A DNA stretch of 64,000 nt from Salinicola halophyticus (GCF_003206695.1 NZ_PZJN01000007.1:283413-347412), one strand, 5' to 3'. Numbered from the stretch's first letter, positions 7,790-17,150 are shown. The notes: generated by a model not told the origin, from the letters alone. A program made the numbers and translations.

Positions 7790-10654
7790 ATGCTGCAACA
7801 TTTCGATCCAAAACAGTTCGACCGTGACCTGGGAACGCCGGCAAGACTCTCGGAAACCCTGGTTCCGCTGACCATCGATGGCGTCGAGATCAGCGTGCCT
7901 GAAGGCACCTCGGTGCTGCGTGCCGCGGCGCTCGCCGGTATCACCATCCCCAAGCTGTGCGCGTCCGACAACCTCGAGGCCTTCGGCTCGTGTCGTCTCT
8001 GTGCGGTGGAGATCGAGGGCCGGCGCGGCTATCCGGCATCGTGCACCACGCCGGTTACCGAAGGCATGGCGGTGACGACCCAGAACGGCAAGCTCGCCAG
8101 GCTGCGGCGCAATGTCATGGAGCTCTACATCTCCGACCACCCGCTGGACTGCCTGACCTGCCCCGCCAACGGCGACTGCGAACTGCAGGACATGGCCGGT
8201 GCCGTGGGTCTGCGCGAGGTGCGCTACGGCTTCGACGGTGCCAACCATCTGGATGCCGAGATCGACGACTCCAACCCCTATTTCAGCTTCGATCCCAGCA
8301 AGTGCATCGTCTGCTCGCGCTGCGTGCGGGCCTGCGACGAGGTCCAGGGCACCTTCGCCCTGACCATCGAAGGCCGCGGCTTCGATTCCAAGGTCGCCGC
8401 CAGCCAGAACGAGCCGTTCATGGATTCGGAGTGCGTCTCCTGCGGCGCCTGCGTGCAGGCCTGCCCGACGTCAACGTTGATGGAGAAGAGCGTCATCGAC
8501 CACGGCGTGCCCGAGCATAGCGTGGTGACCACCTGCGCCTATTGCGGCGTGGGCTGCTCCTTCGAGGCGCAGATGAAGGGCGACAAGCTGATACGTATGG
8601 TGCCCTACAAGGGTGGCGATGCGAATCACGGCCACTCCTGCGTCAAGGGGCGCTTCGCCTTCGGCTACGCCACTCACAAGGATCGCATCCGCGAGCCGAT
8701 GATCCGCGACAGCATCGACCAACCGTGGCGCCCCGTCTCATGGGAGGAGGCGATCGCCTTCGCCGCGCGACGCCTCCGGGAGACGCAGTCGACCTATGGC
8801 CGCGAGAGCATCGGCGGCATCACCTCGTCGCGCTGTACCAACGAAGAGACCTATCTGGTCCAGAAGCTGATCCGCGCCGCTTTCGGCAACAACAATACCG
8901 ACACCTGCGCCCGGGTCTGCCACTCGCCTACCGGGTACGGCCTCAAGACCACGTTGGGCGAATCGGCCGGGACCCAGACCTTCGATTCGGTGATGAAGGC
9001 CGACACGATTCTGGTGATCGGCGCCAACCCCACCGACGCCCACCCGGTGTTCGCCTCCCAGATGAAGCGCCGCCTGCGCCAGGGTGCCACGCTGATCGTC
9101 GCCGACCCGCGCCGGATCGACCTGCTCAAGACGCCCCACGGCGGCAGGAGCCTGCATCTGCCGCTCAAGCCCGGAACCAACGTGGCGCTGGTGAATTCGA
9201 TGGCCCACGTGGTGGTGAGCGAGGGGCTGGAAGACGCCGACTTCATCGCGAAACGCTGCGACGGCGACGCCTACCAGCGCTGGCGCGAGTTCATTCAGGA
9301 AGCGCAACACTCACCGGAAGCTCTGGAGTCGGTCACCGGCGTGCCGGCCGTGCAGGTCCGCGAGGCCGCTCGCGTCTATGCCAGCGCCGCCAACGGCGCG
9401 ATCTACTACGGCCTGGGGGTCACCGAACACAGTCAGGGCTCGACCATGGTCATGGGCATCGCCAATCTGGCGATGGCAACCGGCAACATCGGCCGCGAAG
9501 GCGTGGGGGTCAATCCGCTGCGCGGACAGAACAACGTTCAGGGCTCCTGTGACATGGGCTCGTTTCCCCACGAGCTGCCGGGCTACCAGCACGTCGCCGA
9601 TCCCGCCGTGCGCGAGAAGTTCGAGGCCGTCTGGCACACCACGATCGACGACGAGCCGGGGCTGCGCATTCCCAACATGTTCGACGCGGCCATCGCCGGC
9701 ACCTTCAAGGGGCTCTACGTCCAGGGTGAAGATATCGCCCAGTCCGATCCCAATACCCAGCATGTCGAAGCAGCCCTGACCGCGCTGGACTGCCTGATCG
9801 TGCAGGACATCTTCCTCAACGAGACCGCCAAGTACGCCCACGTGCTGCTCCCCGGTTCCACCTTCCTCGAGAAGAACGGCACCTTTACCAATGCCGAGCG
9901 GCGCATCAACCGCGTCCGCAAGGTGATGCCACCGGTCGCCGGCAAGGAGGACTGGGAAGTCACCCAGGACCTGGCCAACGCGATGGGCTATGCGATGCAC
10001 TACACCCATCCCTCGGAAATCATGGACGAAATCGCCCAACTGACACCCACCTTCACCGGCGTCAGCTATGCCCGGCTCGAAGCGCGAGGCAGCATCCAGT
10101 GGCCATGCAACGATGCCTTCCCCGACGGCACCCCGACCATGCACGCGCTCGACTTCCCCATCGGCAAGGGCAACTTCGCCATCACCGAATACGTGGCCAC
10201 CGAGGAGCGCGCCAGCCGCCGCTATCCGCTGCTGCTGACGACCGGGCGCATTCTCAGCCAGTACAACGTCGGCGCCCAGACCCGACGCACCGACAACGTG
10301 GCCTGGCACGCCGAGGACGTGCTGGAAATTCACCCTTCGGATGCCGAGCTCCGCGGCCTGCGCGACGGCGACTGGCTGGGCATCAGCAGCCGGGTTGGGC
10401 GCACGGTGCTGCGCTGTCTCGTCAGCGATCGCATGGCGCCGGGCGTGGTCTACACCACGTTCCATCATCCGGGCAGCGGAGCCAACGTGATCACCACCGA
10501 CAACTCCGACTGGGCCACCAACTGTCCTGAATACAAGGTGACCGCGGTGCAGGTGGAAAAGGTCTCTCAACCGTCATCATGGCAGCAGCATTTCCAACGC
10601 TTCGACGAACGTCAGCAGCGTTATCTGGAATCCGCCGAGGCGGCGCTCAAATGA
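7790..10654 (+). CDS. fdsA: NAD-dependent formate dehydrogenase, alpha (catalytic molybdenum) subunit
   Basis: 954 aa; oxidises formate to CO2 at a bis-MGD molybdenum centre. Domains in order: ferredoxin [2Fe-2S] (Cys57, 68, 71, 85); NuoG-type His/Cys cluster (His117, Cys121, 124, 130); two [4Fe-4S] sets (Cys172, 175, 178, 182 and 215, 218, 221, 225); the catalytic-domain [4Fe-4S] (Cys249, 252, 256, 284); then molybdopterin and MGD-binding domains. The active-site metal ligand is Cys377 followed by His378 (ARVCHSPT), so this is a cysteine enzyme, not a selenoprotein. A GGGAGG ribosome site overlaps the fdsB stop. The last codon overlaps the next start by ATGA. Confidence 0.95.
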   Translation: MLQHFDPKQFDRDLGTPARLSETLVPLTIDGVEISVPEGTSVLRAAALAGITIPKLCASDNLEAFGSCRLCAVEIEGRRGYPASCTTPVTEGMAVTTQNGKLARLRRNVMELYISDHPLDCLTCPANGDCELQDMAGAVGLREVRYGFDGANHLDAEIDDSNPYFSFDPSKCIVCSRCVRACDEVQGTFALTIEGRGFDSKVAASQNEPFMDSECVSCGACVQACPTSTLMEKSVIDHGVPEHSVVTTCAYCGVGCSFEAQMKGDKLIRMVPYKGGDANHGHSCVKGRFAFGYATHKDRIREPMIRDSIDQPWRPVSWEEAIAFAARRLRETQSTYGRESIGGITSSRCTNEETYLVQKLIRAAFGNNNTDTCARVCHSPTGYGLKTTLGESAGTQTFDSVMKADTILVIGANPTDAHPVFASQMKRRLRQGATLIVADPRRIDLLKTPHGGRSLHLPLKPGTNVALVNSMAHVVVSEGLEDADFIAKRCDGDAYQRWREFIQEAQHSPEALESVTGVPAVQVREAARVYASAANGAIYYGLGVTEHSQGSTMVMGIANLAMATGNIGREGVGVNPLRGQNNVQGSCDMGSFPHELPGYQHVADPAVREKFEAVWHTTIDDEPGLRIPNMFDAAIAGTFKGLYVQGEDIAQSDPNTQHVEAALTALDCLIVQDIFLNETAKYAHVLLPGSTFLEKNGTFTNAERRINRVRKVMPPVAGKEDWEVTQDLANAMGYAMHYTHPSEIMDEIAQLTPTFTGVSYARLEARGSIQWPCNDAFPDGTPTMHALDFPIGKGNFAITEYVATEERASRRYPLLLTTGRILSQYNVGAQTRRTDNVAWHAEDVLEIHPSDAELRGLRDGDWLGISSRVGRTVLRCLVSDRMAPGVVYTTFHHPGSGANVITTDNSDWATNCPEYKVTAVQVEKVSQPSSWQQHFQRFDERQQRYLESAEAALK

Positions 10655-10698
10655 GTGCCGCCGGCCACTCTTTCGGCGCCGGGGAGAGCATGAGATGA
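10651..10698 (+). other. 15-codon frame coupled by ATGA at both ends, between fdsA and fdsD
   Basis: An ATG at 10651 overlaps the fdsA stop (ATGA), and the frame runs 15 codons (MSAAGHSFGAGESMR) to a TGA that overlaps the fdsD start (again ATGA). In related clusters (fdsGBACD) the fdhD-type gene fdsC lies exactly here. The frame could be the fused ends of a deleted fdsC, a translational coupler, or chance. It also contains the GGGGAG that serves fdsD. There is no evidence of a functional peptide. Confidence 0.4.
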
Positions 10699-11018
10699 GC
10701 GATTCGAGCAGAGATGATTCGAACAGAGGTGATTCGGAAAGAGACGGGCCGGGCCATGGCGGCCCCACGGCCCCGCTGATCAAGATGGTCAATCAGATCG
10801 GCGCCAACAATCTGCACCATGGTGACGACGCCCAGGCGGCGGAACTGGTCGCCACGCATCTCAAGAAATTCTGGGCGCGCAGCATGAAGCGCCAGATCAT
10901 CGAGTACGCCGATACGGATGGCAGCGAACTGAGTTCGGTGTCGCGCCTCGCGATCGCTCGGCTGAAGACCCTGTCGTCGACCGTCAAGGACTGGGAGGAG
11001 ACCTCCGACGCAGGATAG
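10695..11018 (+). CDS. fdsD: Formate dehydrogenase subunit delta
   Basis: 107 aa. The C-terminal half matches the FdsD family: IKMVNQIGANNLHHGD, then AAELVATHLKKFWARSMKRQII and a closing amphipathic stretch. FdsD is a small accessory or structural subunit of the soluble NAD+-dependent formate dehydrogenase. The first about 30 residues are Ser/Asp/Gly-rich and probably disordered, and contain a short repeat (SSRDDSNRGDSERD). The start at 10695 follows a GGGGAG by 6 nt or so. Last gene of the operon; it faces dnaJ across 129 bp. Confidence 0.88.
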   Translation: MSDSSRDDSNRGDSERDGPGHGGPTAPLIKMVNQIGANNLHHGDDAQAAELVATHLKKFWARSMKRQIIEYADTDGSELSSVSRLAIARLKTLSSTVKDWEETSDAG

Positions 11019-11087
11019 CCGAATGCGGGGCCGTCAACTAATCGACGTGACCCGTCAAGACATCTTCGTTGATAGACACTCGCCTAC

Positions 11088-11122
11088 AAAAAAAGGCCTC
11101 ATCCGATCTTTCGGATGAGGCC
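11088..11122 (-). terminator. Rho-independent terminator of the grpE-dnaK-dnaJ operon
   Basis: Perfect 12-bp stem (11095-11106 with 11111-11122), 4-nt loop, and a run of seven T on the minus strand (A run 11088-11094). On the plus strand it is followed by CTTTC, so it may also stop fds transcripts. Confidence 0.88.
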
Positions 11123-11147
11123 TCTTTCGCTCGGCGACGATAAAACC

Positions 11148-12293
11148 TTACGGCTTCATGTCCTCGAAGAAGCGCTTCACACCGTCGAACCAGCCCTCTT
11201 TTCGCGGCGAATGGCGGCTGGCACTGCCCAGACTGTCCTGGAACTTGCGCAGCAGGTCCTTCTGCTCTTCATTGAGGTTGACCGGCGTCTCGGTCACCAC
11301 CTTGCAGAGCAGGTCGCCCGCCGGGCCGCCGCGGACCGGCTTGACGCCCTTGCCACGTAGCCGGAACAGTTTCCCGGTCTGCGTCTCGGGCGGGATCTTG
11401 AGCTTGACCCGACCTTCCAGCGTCGGCACTTCCAGCTCGCCACCCAACGCGGCATCGACGAAGTTGATCGGCACTTCGCAGTGCAGGTGCCGGCCGTCGC
11501 GTTCGAAGATCGGATGCGCCTTGATCTCGACCTGGACGTAAAGATCGCCCGCGGGGCCACCGTTGAGCCCGGATTCGCCCTCGGCATTGAGCCGAATGCG
11601 GTCGCCGGTATCGACACCCGCCGGGATCTTCACCGACAGCGTGCGCGTCTCGCGAACGCGGCCTTCGCCATGACACTTGCGGCACGGCACCTTGATGCTC
11701 TGGCCGCTGCCGTGACAGGTCGGGCAGGTCTGCTGCACGGCGAAGAAGCCCTGCTGCATCCGCACCTGGCCCTGGCCGTGACAGGTCGGGCAGGTCTCCT
11801 TGCTCGAGCCCGGCTCGGCGCCGGTGGCGTCGCAGTGCTCGCACTCGACGTGACGCGGCACGCGGATATCGACGGTGGTACCGAATACGGCATTCTCGAG
11901 ATCGAGCTCGAGGTTGTAGCGCAGATCGCTGCCACGCTGCGGTGCGTTCGGATTACGCCGACCGCCGCCGCCCCCGAAGATATCGCCGAACACGTCGCCG
12001 AAGATATCGCTGAAGCCGCCCGCTCCGGCACCGCCGAAACCACCGCCACCGAAGCCGCCGCCCTGACCATCGACGCCGGCATGGCCGAACTGATCGTAGG
12101 CCGCACGTTTCTGGTCATCGGAAAGCACTTCGTAGGCGTCGGAGACCTCGCGAAACTTCTCCGCCGCCTGCTGATCTTCCGGATTGCGGTCCGGATGGTA
12201 TTTCTGCGCCAGCCGACGGTAGGCTTTCTTGATGTCCTTGCCGTCGGCGTCTCTATCGACGCCCAATACTTCGTAATAGTCACGTTGGGACAT
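11148..12293 (-). CDS. dnaJ: Chaperone protein DnaJ (Hsp40)
   Basis: 381 aa co-chaperone that stimulates DnaK ATPase and delivers unfolded substrates. J domain at 1-70 with the HPD motif (YHPDRNP); Gly/Phe-rich linker about 75-125; zinc domain with four CxxC modules (CEHC, CPTC, CPTC, CRKC); C-terminal substrate-binding domain. The start at 12293 ([11 protein letters not shown]) is supported by GGAGG 11 nt upstream and by the family N-terminus; 11 further in-frame codons upstream are not needed. Third gene of grpE-dnaK-dnaJ, 98 bp after dnaK, with a hairpin in the gap. Confidence 0.98.
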   Translation of the reverse strand: MSQRDYYEVLGVDRDADGKDIKKAYRRLAQKYHPDRNPEDQQAAEKFREVSDAYEVLSDDQKRAAYDQFGHAGVDGQGGGFGGGGFGGAGAGGFSDIFGDVFGDIFGGGGGRRNPNAPQRGSDLRYNLELDLENAVFGTTVDIRVPRHVECEHCDATGAEPGSSKETCPTCHGQGQVRMQQGFFAVQQTCPTCHGSGQSIKVPCRKCHGEGRVRETRTLSVKIPAGVDTGDRIRLNAEGESGLNGGPAGDLYVQVEIKAHPIFERDGRHLHCEVPINFVDAALGGELEVPTLEGRVKLKIPPETQTGKLFRLRGKGVKPVRGGPAGDLLCKVVTETPVNLNEEQKDLLRKFQDSLGSASRHSPRKEGWFDGVKRFFEDMKP

Positions 12294-12331
12294 TACTGAG
12301 TCCGCCTCCGTGTCGGCGCCGTGCAAACAGC

Positions 12332-12360
12332 AGCGCGGGAGTCATGTTGGCTCCCGCGCT
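12332..12360 (-). other. Intergenic hairpin between dnaK and dnaJ
   Basis: Perfect 10-bp inverted repeat (12332-12341 with 12351-12360) and a 9-nt loop. There is no T tract on the minus strand, so it looks like an attenuating or mRNA-stabilising hairpin rather than a full terminator. Confidence 0.6.
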
Positions 12361-12391
12361 CCTGCCGATCACACGGCGTCAGACGTCGTGT

Positions 12392-14329
12392 TTATTGCTT
12401 TTTCTGATCGTCGTTGACTTCTTCGAACTCGGCGTCAACCACGTCATCCTCTTTCTTGCCGCTGGTCTGGGCGTCGTCGGCCGGCTGGCCTTCTGCGTCG
12501 GCGCCTTCGCCCTGCTCGGCATACATCTTCTGCGCCAGGTTGCCGGAAGCTTCGGTCAGCGCATCCAGCTTGGCCTGGATGGCATCCTTGTCGTCACCCT
12601 TGAGCGCTTCCTCGAGCTCGCTGATCGCGGTCTCGATTTTGGCTTTCTCGTCGGCATCGACCTTGTCACCGGCTTCTTCGAGCGTCTTTCGCGACGCGTG
12701 GATCATGCCGTCGGCCTGGTTACGCAACTGGACCAGTTCCTCGAACTTCTTGTCCTCGGCCTCGTGGGCTTCGGCATCCTTGACCATCTGATCGATCTCG
12801 TCGTCGGAGAGACCGCTGGAGGACTTGATCACGATCGACTGTTCCTTGCCGGTCGCCTTGTCCTTGGCCGTGATGTGGAGGATACCGTTGGCATCCAGAT
12901 CGAAAGCCACTTCGATCTGCGGCACGCCACGCGGCGCCGGCGGAATGTCGGCCAGATCGAAACGACCCAGCGACTTGTTCTGACCTGCCTGCTTACGCTC
13001 ACCCTGCAGCGCGTGAATGGTCACGGCCGTCTGGTTGTCGTCGGCGGTCGAGAAGGTCTGGGTCTTCTTGGTCGGGATTGTGGTGTTTTTCTCGATCAGC
13101 GGGGTCATCACGCCACCCAGCGTCTCGATACCCAGCGTCAGCGGTGTGACGTCGAGCAGCAGCACGTCCTTGACGTCACCGCCAAGCACGCCACCCTGGA
13201 TAGCGGCACCCATGGCCACGGCTTCGTCCGGGTTGACGTCCTTGCGCGCTTCCTTGCCGAAGAACTCGGCAACCTTGCTCTGAACCATCGGCATGCGCGT
13301 CTGGCCGCCGACCAGGATGACGTCCTGGATCTCGCTGTTGGAGAGACCGGCGTCCTGCATCGCGGTCTTGCACGGACCGAGCGAGCGAGCCACCAGGTCT
13401 TCGACCAGCGATTCGAGCTTGGCACGAGTGACCTTGATCGCCAGGTGCTTGGGACCGGTGTTGTCCGCCGTGATGTACGGCAGGTTGACTTCGGTCTGCT
13501 GCGCGGAAGAGAGCTCGATCTTGGCTTTCTCGGCCGCTTCCTTCAGACGCTGCATGGCCAGGCTGTCGCCGGACAGATCGATGCCGGAATCGCTCTTGAA
13601 CTGCTGAACGAGATAGTCGATCAGCTTGAGATCGAAATCTTCGCCGCCCAGGAACGTATCGCCGTTGGTGGCGAGCACTTCGAACTGCTTTTCACCGTCG
13701 ACATCGGCGACTTCGATGATCGAGATATCGAACGTACCGCCACCCAGGTCGTAGACCGCGATGGTGCGATCACCAGTGGAACGATCCATGCCGTAGGCCA
13801 GTGCGGCTGCGGTCGGCTCGTTGATGATACGCTTGACCTCGAGACCGGCGATGCGGCCCGCGTCCTTGGTGGCCTGACGCTGAGAATCGTTGAAGTAGGC
13901 CGGCACGGTGATGACCGCTTCGGTGACTTCTTCGCCGAGATAGTCTTCGGCGGTCTTCTTCATCTTCTTCAGCACTTCGGCGCTGACCTGGGGCGGTGCC
14001 AGCTTGTTGTCGTTGACCTTGACCCAGGCGTCGCCGTTGTCGGCTTCGACGATCTCGTAAGGCACCATCTTGATGTCTTTCTGAACGACGTCGTCCTTGA
14101 ACTTGCGACCGACCAGACGCTTGATGGCGTAAAGCGTGTTGTGCGGGTTGGTGACCGCCTGACGCTTGGCCGCCTGACCGACAAGCGTTTCGCCGTCGTC
14201 GGTGTAAGCGATGATGGAAGGCGTCGTGCGGCCGCCTTCGGCGTTTTCGATCACTCGGGTCTTGTCACCATCCAGTACGGCAACACAGGAGTTGGTCGTA
14301 CCCAGGTCAATGCCAATGATGCGTCCCAT
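12392..14329 (-). CDS. dnaK: Chaperone protein DnaK (Hsp70)
   Basis: 645 aa, normal length. Nucleotide-binding domain opens with [13 protein letters not shown] and contains the [11 protein letters not shown] phosphate loop and the [10 protein letters not shown] signature; the substrate-binding domain begins near residue 390 and the lid ends in a low-complexity tail closing NDDQKKQ. An ATP-dependent general chaperone working with DnaJ and GrpE. It has its own sigma-32-type promoter in the grpE-dnaK gap in addition to the operon promoter. The plus strand opposite is open for 670 codons, which is a codon-bias shadow. Confidence 0.99.
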   Translation of the reverse strand: MGRIIGIDLGTTNSCVAVLDGDKTRVIENAEGGRTTPSIIAYTDDGETLVGQAAKRQAVTNPHNTLYAIKRLVGRKFKDDVVQKDIKMVPYEIVEADNGDAWVKVNDNKLAPPQVSAEVLKKMKKTAEDYLGEEVTEAVITVPAYFNDSQRQATKDAGRIAGLEVKRIINEPTAAALAYGMDRSTGDRTIAVYDLGGGTFDISIIEVADVDGEKQFEVLATNGDTFLGGEDFDLKLIDYLVQQFKSDSGIDLSGDSLAMQRLKEAAEKAKIELSSAQQTEVNLPYITADNTGPKHLAIKVTRAKLESLVEDLVARSLGPCKTAMQDAGLSNSEIQDVILVGGQTRMPMVQSKVAEFFGKEARKDVNPDEAVAMGAAIQGGVLGGDVKDVLLLDVTPLTLGIETLGGVMTPLIEKNTTIPTKKTQTFSTADDNQTAVTIHALQGERKQAGQNKSLGRFDLADIPPAPRGVPQIEVAFDLDANGILHITAKDKATGKEQSIVIKSSSGLSDDEIDQMVKDAEAHEAEDKKFEELVQLRNQADGMIHASRKTLEEAGDKVDADEKAKIETAISELEEALKGDDKDAIQAKLDALTEASGNLAQKMYAEQGEGADAEGQPADDAQTSGKKEDDVVDAEFEEVNDDQKKQ

Positions 14330-14403
14330 AATTCCTCACCTCTAACTATTCGTTGACGACTCAATTCGTTTTGATGACGGCGCTTGCTGCGCGTTTGACT
14401 GCT

Positions 14404-14431
14404 ATGTGGGGGCTGGTCGGCGCCTTTCAAG
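14404..14431 (-). promoter_or_regulatory. Internal sigma-32 (RpoH) promoter for dnaK
   Basis: On the minus strand CTTGAAA (14431-14425), a 13-nt spacer, then CCCCACAT (14411-14404). This is close to the RpoH consensus CTTGAAA-N(11-15)-CCCCATNT and lies 75 nt upstream of the dnaK start. Confidence 0.7.
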
Positions 14432-14477
14432 TCCCGTCGACGATTCAAACGCATCGCCGGGAGAGCTCGGCCCCCAC
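14406..14477 (-). repeat. Inverted repeat in the grpE-dnaK gap
   Basis: GTGGGGGC (14406-14413) and GCCCCCAC (14470-14477) form a perfect 8-bp stem around about 56 nt. One arm covers the -10 element of the internal heat-shock promoter, and the other lies 5 bp from the grpE stop. In the grpE read-through transcript the two arms could pair. Confidence 0.5.
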
Positions 14478-14482
14478 GACGA

Positions 14483-15115
14483 CTAGCTCGCCGCCTTGCT
14501 GACCACCACCATGGCCGGGCGCACCAGACGGCCGTTGAGGGTGTAGCCCTTCTGCATCACGTCCATCACGGTGTTGGGCTCCAACTCGGGGTTGGGCACC
14601 ATGGTCATCGCTTCATGAAACTGCGGGTCGAAAGGCTCACCCTGCGGGTCGAGCTGCTCGACACCGAACTTGCTCAGCACATCGAGCTGCATCTTGAGGG
14701 TCATCGACACGCCTTCGCGGTGCGTGCTGTCGACTTCCTGCATGCTCTCCAAGCCCTTTTCCAAGCTGTCGACGACCGGCAGCAACTCCTTGACGAACTT
14801 TTCGAGGGCAAACTTCTTGGCCTTGTCGGCGTCCTGTTCGGCGCGGCGGCGTGCGTTCTGCGCATCGGCGGCGGCCCGCATCGACTGGTCCTTGGCCTCC
14901 GCCAGCTCCTGCTCGAGCTCCTCGACCCGGGCAGCCAGAACCTCGGCTTCGGGATTGGCCTCGCCTTCCGTGTCGCCCGCCTCGTGTTCTATCGATTCCG
15001 CGAACTGCTCCAGATCGCCATCCAATGCGTCGTTGGTGGACTGATGCTGGGGTTCAGCGTCGCGCTCGGCGCGCTCGAGTTCTTCGTCTACGGGGTTCTG
15101 CGGATCTCTAGCCAT
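14483..15115 (-). CDS. grpE: Nucleotide exchange factor GrpE
   Basis: 210 aa. Long N-terminal acidic/coiled-coil region (residues about 1-100) followed by the conserved head: [17 protein letters not shown], then [12 protein letters not shown] and the C-terminal [17 protein letters not shown]. GrpE releases ADP from DnaK and acts as a thermosensor. First gene of the heat-shock operon; promoter with sigma-32 elements at 15190-15217. Divergent from recN. Confidence 0.98.
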   Translation of the reverse strand: MARDPQNPVDEELERAERDAEPQHQSTNDALDGDLEQFAESIEHEAGDTEGEANPEAEVLAARVEELEQELAEAKDQSMRAAADAQNARRRAEQDADKAKKFALEKFVKELLPVVDSLEKGLESMQEVDSTHREGVSMTLKMQLDVLSKFGVEQLDPQGEPFDPQFHEAMTMVPNPELEPNTVMDVMQKGYTLNGRLVRPAMVVVSKAAS

Positions 15116-15189
15116 GAATCTCTCCTGGCAAGGTGTTGTGACAGTTATTCGAAAAACGTGATTTCGACAAGCGTCGGAGCTGTCTGCCT

Positions 15190-15217
15190 ATATGGGGCTA
15201 TCGATTCAGATCTCAAG
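15190..15217 (-). promoter_or_regulatory. Sigma-32 (RpoH) heat-shock promoter of grpE-dnaK-dnaJ
   Basis: Minus strand CTTGAGA (15217-15211), a 13-nt spacer, then CCCCATAT (15197-15190). The match to the RpoH consensus is nearly complete, 75 nt upstream of grpE. Confidence 0.85.
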
Positions 15218-15268
15218 CGCCGATACCTCTCGACCGTCAAGACATTCATTGAAGGCGAATTTTGACTA

Positions 15269-15284
15269 CTGTATAAACGAACAG
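15269..15284 (+). promoter_or_regulatory. LexA (SOS) box upstream of recN
   Basis: CTGTATAAACGAACAG is a perfect CTGT-N8-ACAG LexA operator, flanked TA...AT as in strong E. coli boxes. It follows a TTGACT -35-like hexamer (15262-15267) by 1 bp and lies 83 bp upstream of recN. Confidence 0.85.
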
Positions 15285-15366
15285 ATCGACAACACTCGAC
15301 CGTCAGTCAACAGACCTCGCTCGTTCACCAGATTTCGACTGGCCGCCATCGACACCGGGAGGCAGC

Positions 15367-17040
15367 ATGCTGATCCAACTCGCCATTCGTGACTTCGCTA
15401 TCGTCGACACGCTGGATCTGGAGTTTCACGCCGGCATGACGGCCATCACCGGCGAGACCGGTGCCGGCAAGTCGATCCTGCTGGGTGCCCTGGGGCTCTG
15501 TCTGGGCGAGCGCGCCGACGCCGGCGGCGTGCGCCACGGCGCCGAACGCGCCGACCTGAGCGCACGTTTCGACATCGCCGAGCGGGAAGAGGCCAAGAGC
15601 TGGCTGAGCGCCCGCGAGCTCCCCACGGACGACTGCCTGCTTCGTCGCGTCGTTACCGCCAGCGGGCGCTCCAAGGCGTGGATTAACGGCCAGCCCTGCA
15701 CCATTGCGGACCTGCGCGAGCTCGGCGAGTGCCTGATCGATGTGCATAGCCAGCACGCCCACCAGGCTCTGCTCAACGAGGAAACCCACCGCCGTCTACT
15801 CGATGATGCCGCCGGCCATCATCAGGCGGTGGCCGAGCTGGGCGATCTGCATCGCCAGTGGCACACGCTGCGCCGACAGTACCGCGAGCGCAGCGAAAAC
15901 GATGAAGAGCGCCAGGCCAAGCGTCAGCTGCTGCGCTATCAGGTGGAGGAGCTGGATCAGCTCGATCTGCAGCCGGACGAGCTGGAAAGCCTCGAACAGG
16001 AACAGGAGACGCTGGCCCATGTCGAGGAAAGCCTGCAGGAAGCGCAGTTCGCCGCCGACAGCTGCGATCACGACGAGAACGGTGCGCTGACGCTGTTATT
16101 GCAGGCGACCACCCGGCTTGGTCGCGTACCCGGTAGCGACCGCGGCAGCCTGGCAGAAGCGCTGGGCATGCTGAACGAGGCGCAGATTCAGCTCGAGGAA
16201 GCCGCCCGGGAGCTTCATCACTACGTGGAGTCCACCGAGCTCGACCCGCAGCGCCTCGCCTGGGTCGATGAACGACTCAGCGAGATCCACCGCGTCGCAC
16301 GTAAGCATCACGTCATGCCGGAAGAACTGGCCGGTCTCCACCGTCAACTGACCGACGAACTGGCCATGCTCGACAGCGGCGATGACGACCTGGAGTCGAT
16401 GCGCGCGCGCCTGGACGAACTGCGCCAGCAATACCGCGACGCTGCCAAGCGCATCAGCGACACGCGTCAACGCACGGCCACCGTCTTCGCTCAGCAGGTT
16501 CAGGAACAGCTGGCCTTTCTGGGCATGGACAAGGCGCGTTTCGCGGTCGACGTCACGCCGCTGGAAACGCCGCAGCCTCACGGCATGGACCGGGTCAGCC
16601 TGCAGATCAGCGCCAACCCGGGCCAGCCGCCGAAGCCGCTGACCAAAGTGGCCTCCGGCGGCGAACTGTCACGCGTCAGCCTGGCGATCCAGGTGGTGGC
16701 CGCAAGCCACAGCACGCTGGCAACGTTGGTCTTCGATGAGGTCGATGTGGGCATTTCCGGCGCCACCGCTGAAATCGTCGGTCAACTGCTGCGCCGGCTG
16801 GGGAGCGACGCCCAGGTCATGACCGTCACTCACCTGCCGCAGGTCGCCGCCCAAGCGCATCAACATCTGCATATCGAAAAGCGCTCCAGCGAGGACGCCA
16901 CCCATACCCAGATGTCACAACTGGACGACGCCGGACGAGTGCGGGAGCTGGCTCGAATGCTGGGCGGTGTCAAACTCTCCAACCAGACCCTGGCTCACGC
17001 CCGCGAGATGCTCGCGGCCAGCCAGAGCTCGGCTCACTAG
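15367..17040 (+). CDS. recN: DNA repair protein RecN
   Basis: 557 aa, SMC-like ATPase for recombinational double-strand-break repair. Walker A GETGAGKS at about residues 29-36; long central coiled coils (about 150-370); C-terminal signature and Walker B segments (VASGGELSRVSLAIQV, LVFDEVDVGISG). It starts MLIQLAIRDFAIVD, the family N-terminus. The upstream LexA box implies SOS induction, as known for recN in other bacteria. Divergent from grpE, convergent with fur, in conserved order. Confidence 0.98.
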   Translation: MLIQLAIRDFAIVDTLDLEFHAGMTAITGETGAGKSILLGALGLCLGERADAGGVRHGAERADLSARFDIAEREEAKSWLSARELPTDDCLLRRVVTASGRSKAWINGQPCTIADLRELGECLIDVHSQHAHQALLNEETHRRLLDDAAGHHQAVAELGDLHRQWHTLRRQYRERSENDEERQAKRQLLRYQVEELDQLDLQPDELESLEQEQETLAHVEESLQEAQFAADSCDHDENGALTLLLQATTRLGRVPGSDRGSLAEALGMLNEAQIQLEEAARELHHYVESTELDPQRLAWVDERLSEIHRVARKHHVMPEELAGLHRQLTDELAMLDSGDDDLESMRARLDELRQQYRDAAKRISDTRQRTATVFAQQVQEQLAFLGMDKARFAVDVTPLETPQPHGMDRVSLQISANPGQPPKPLTKVASGGELSRVSLAIQVVAASHSTLATLVFDEVDVGISGATAEIVGQLLRRLGSDAQVMTVTHLPQVAAQAHQHLHIEKRSSEDATHTQMSQLDDAGRVRELARMLGGVKLSNQTLAHAREMLAASQSSAH

Positions 17041-17150
17041 CCACTGCTTTCGCAACTCGGTTTCGACGCTCGGTCATACAACCCGGCGGTGTTCCGGGGT
17101 CATTCTCGAATTATTGGGCCGCTCTCGAAACCTCACGACATCCCAAACGC

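Noticed and set aside
8920..8926. Selenocysteine in the formate dehydrogenase
   Set aside because: The metal-ligand codon is TGC (Cys377), and no in-frame TGA or SECIS-like hairpin is seen.
12344..14356. 670-codon open frame on the plus strand opposite dnaK
   Set aside because: It mirrors dnaK exactly and shows no family features; long antisense frames are expected from GC-rich codon usage.
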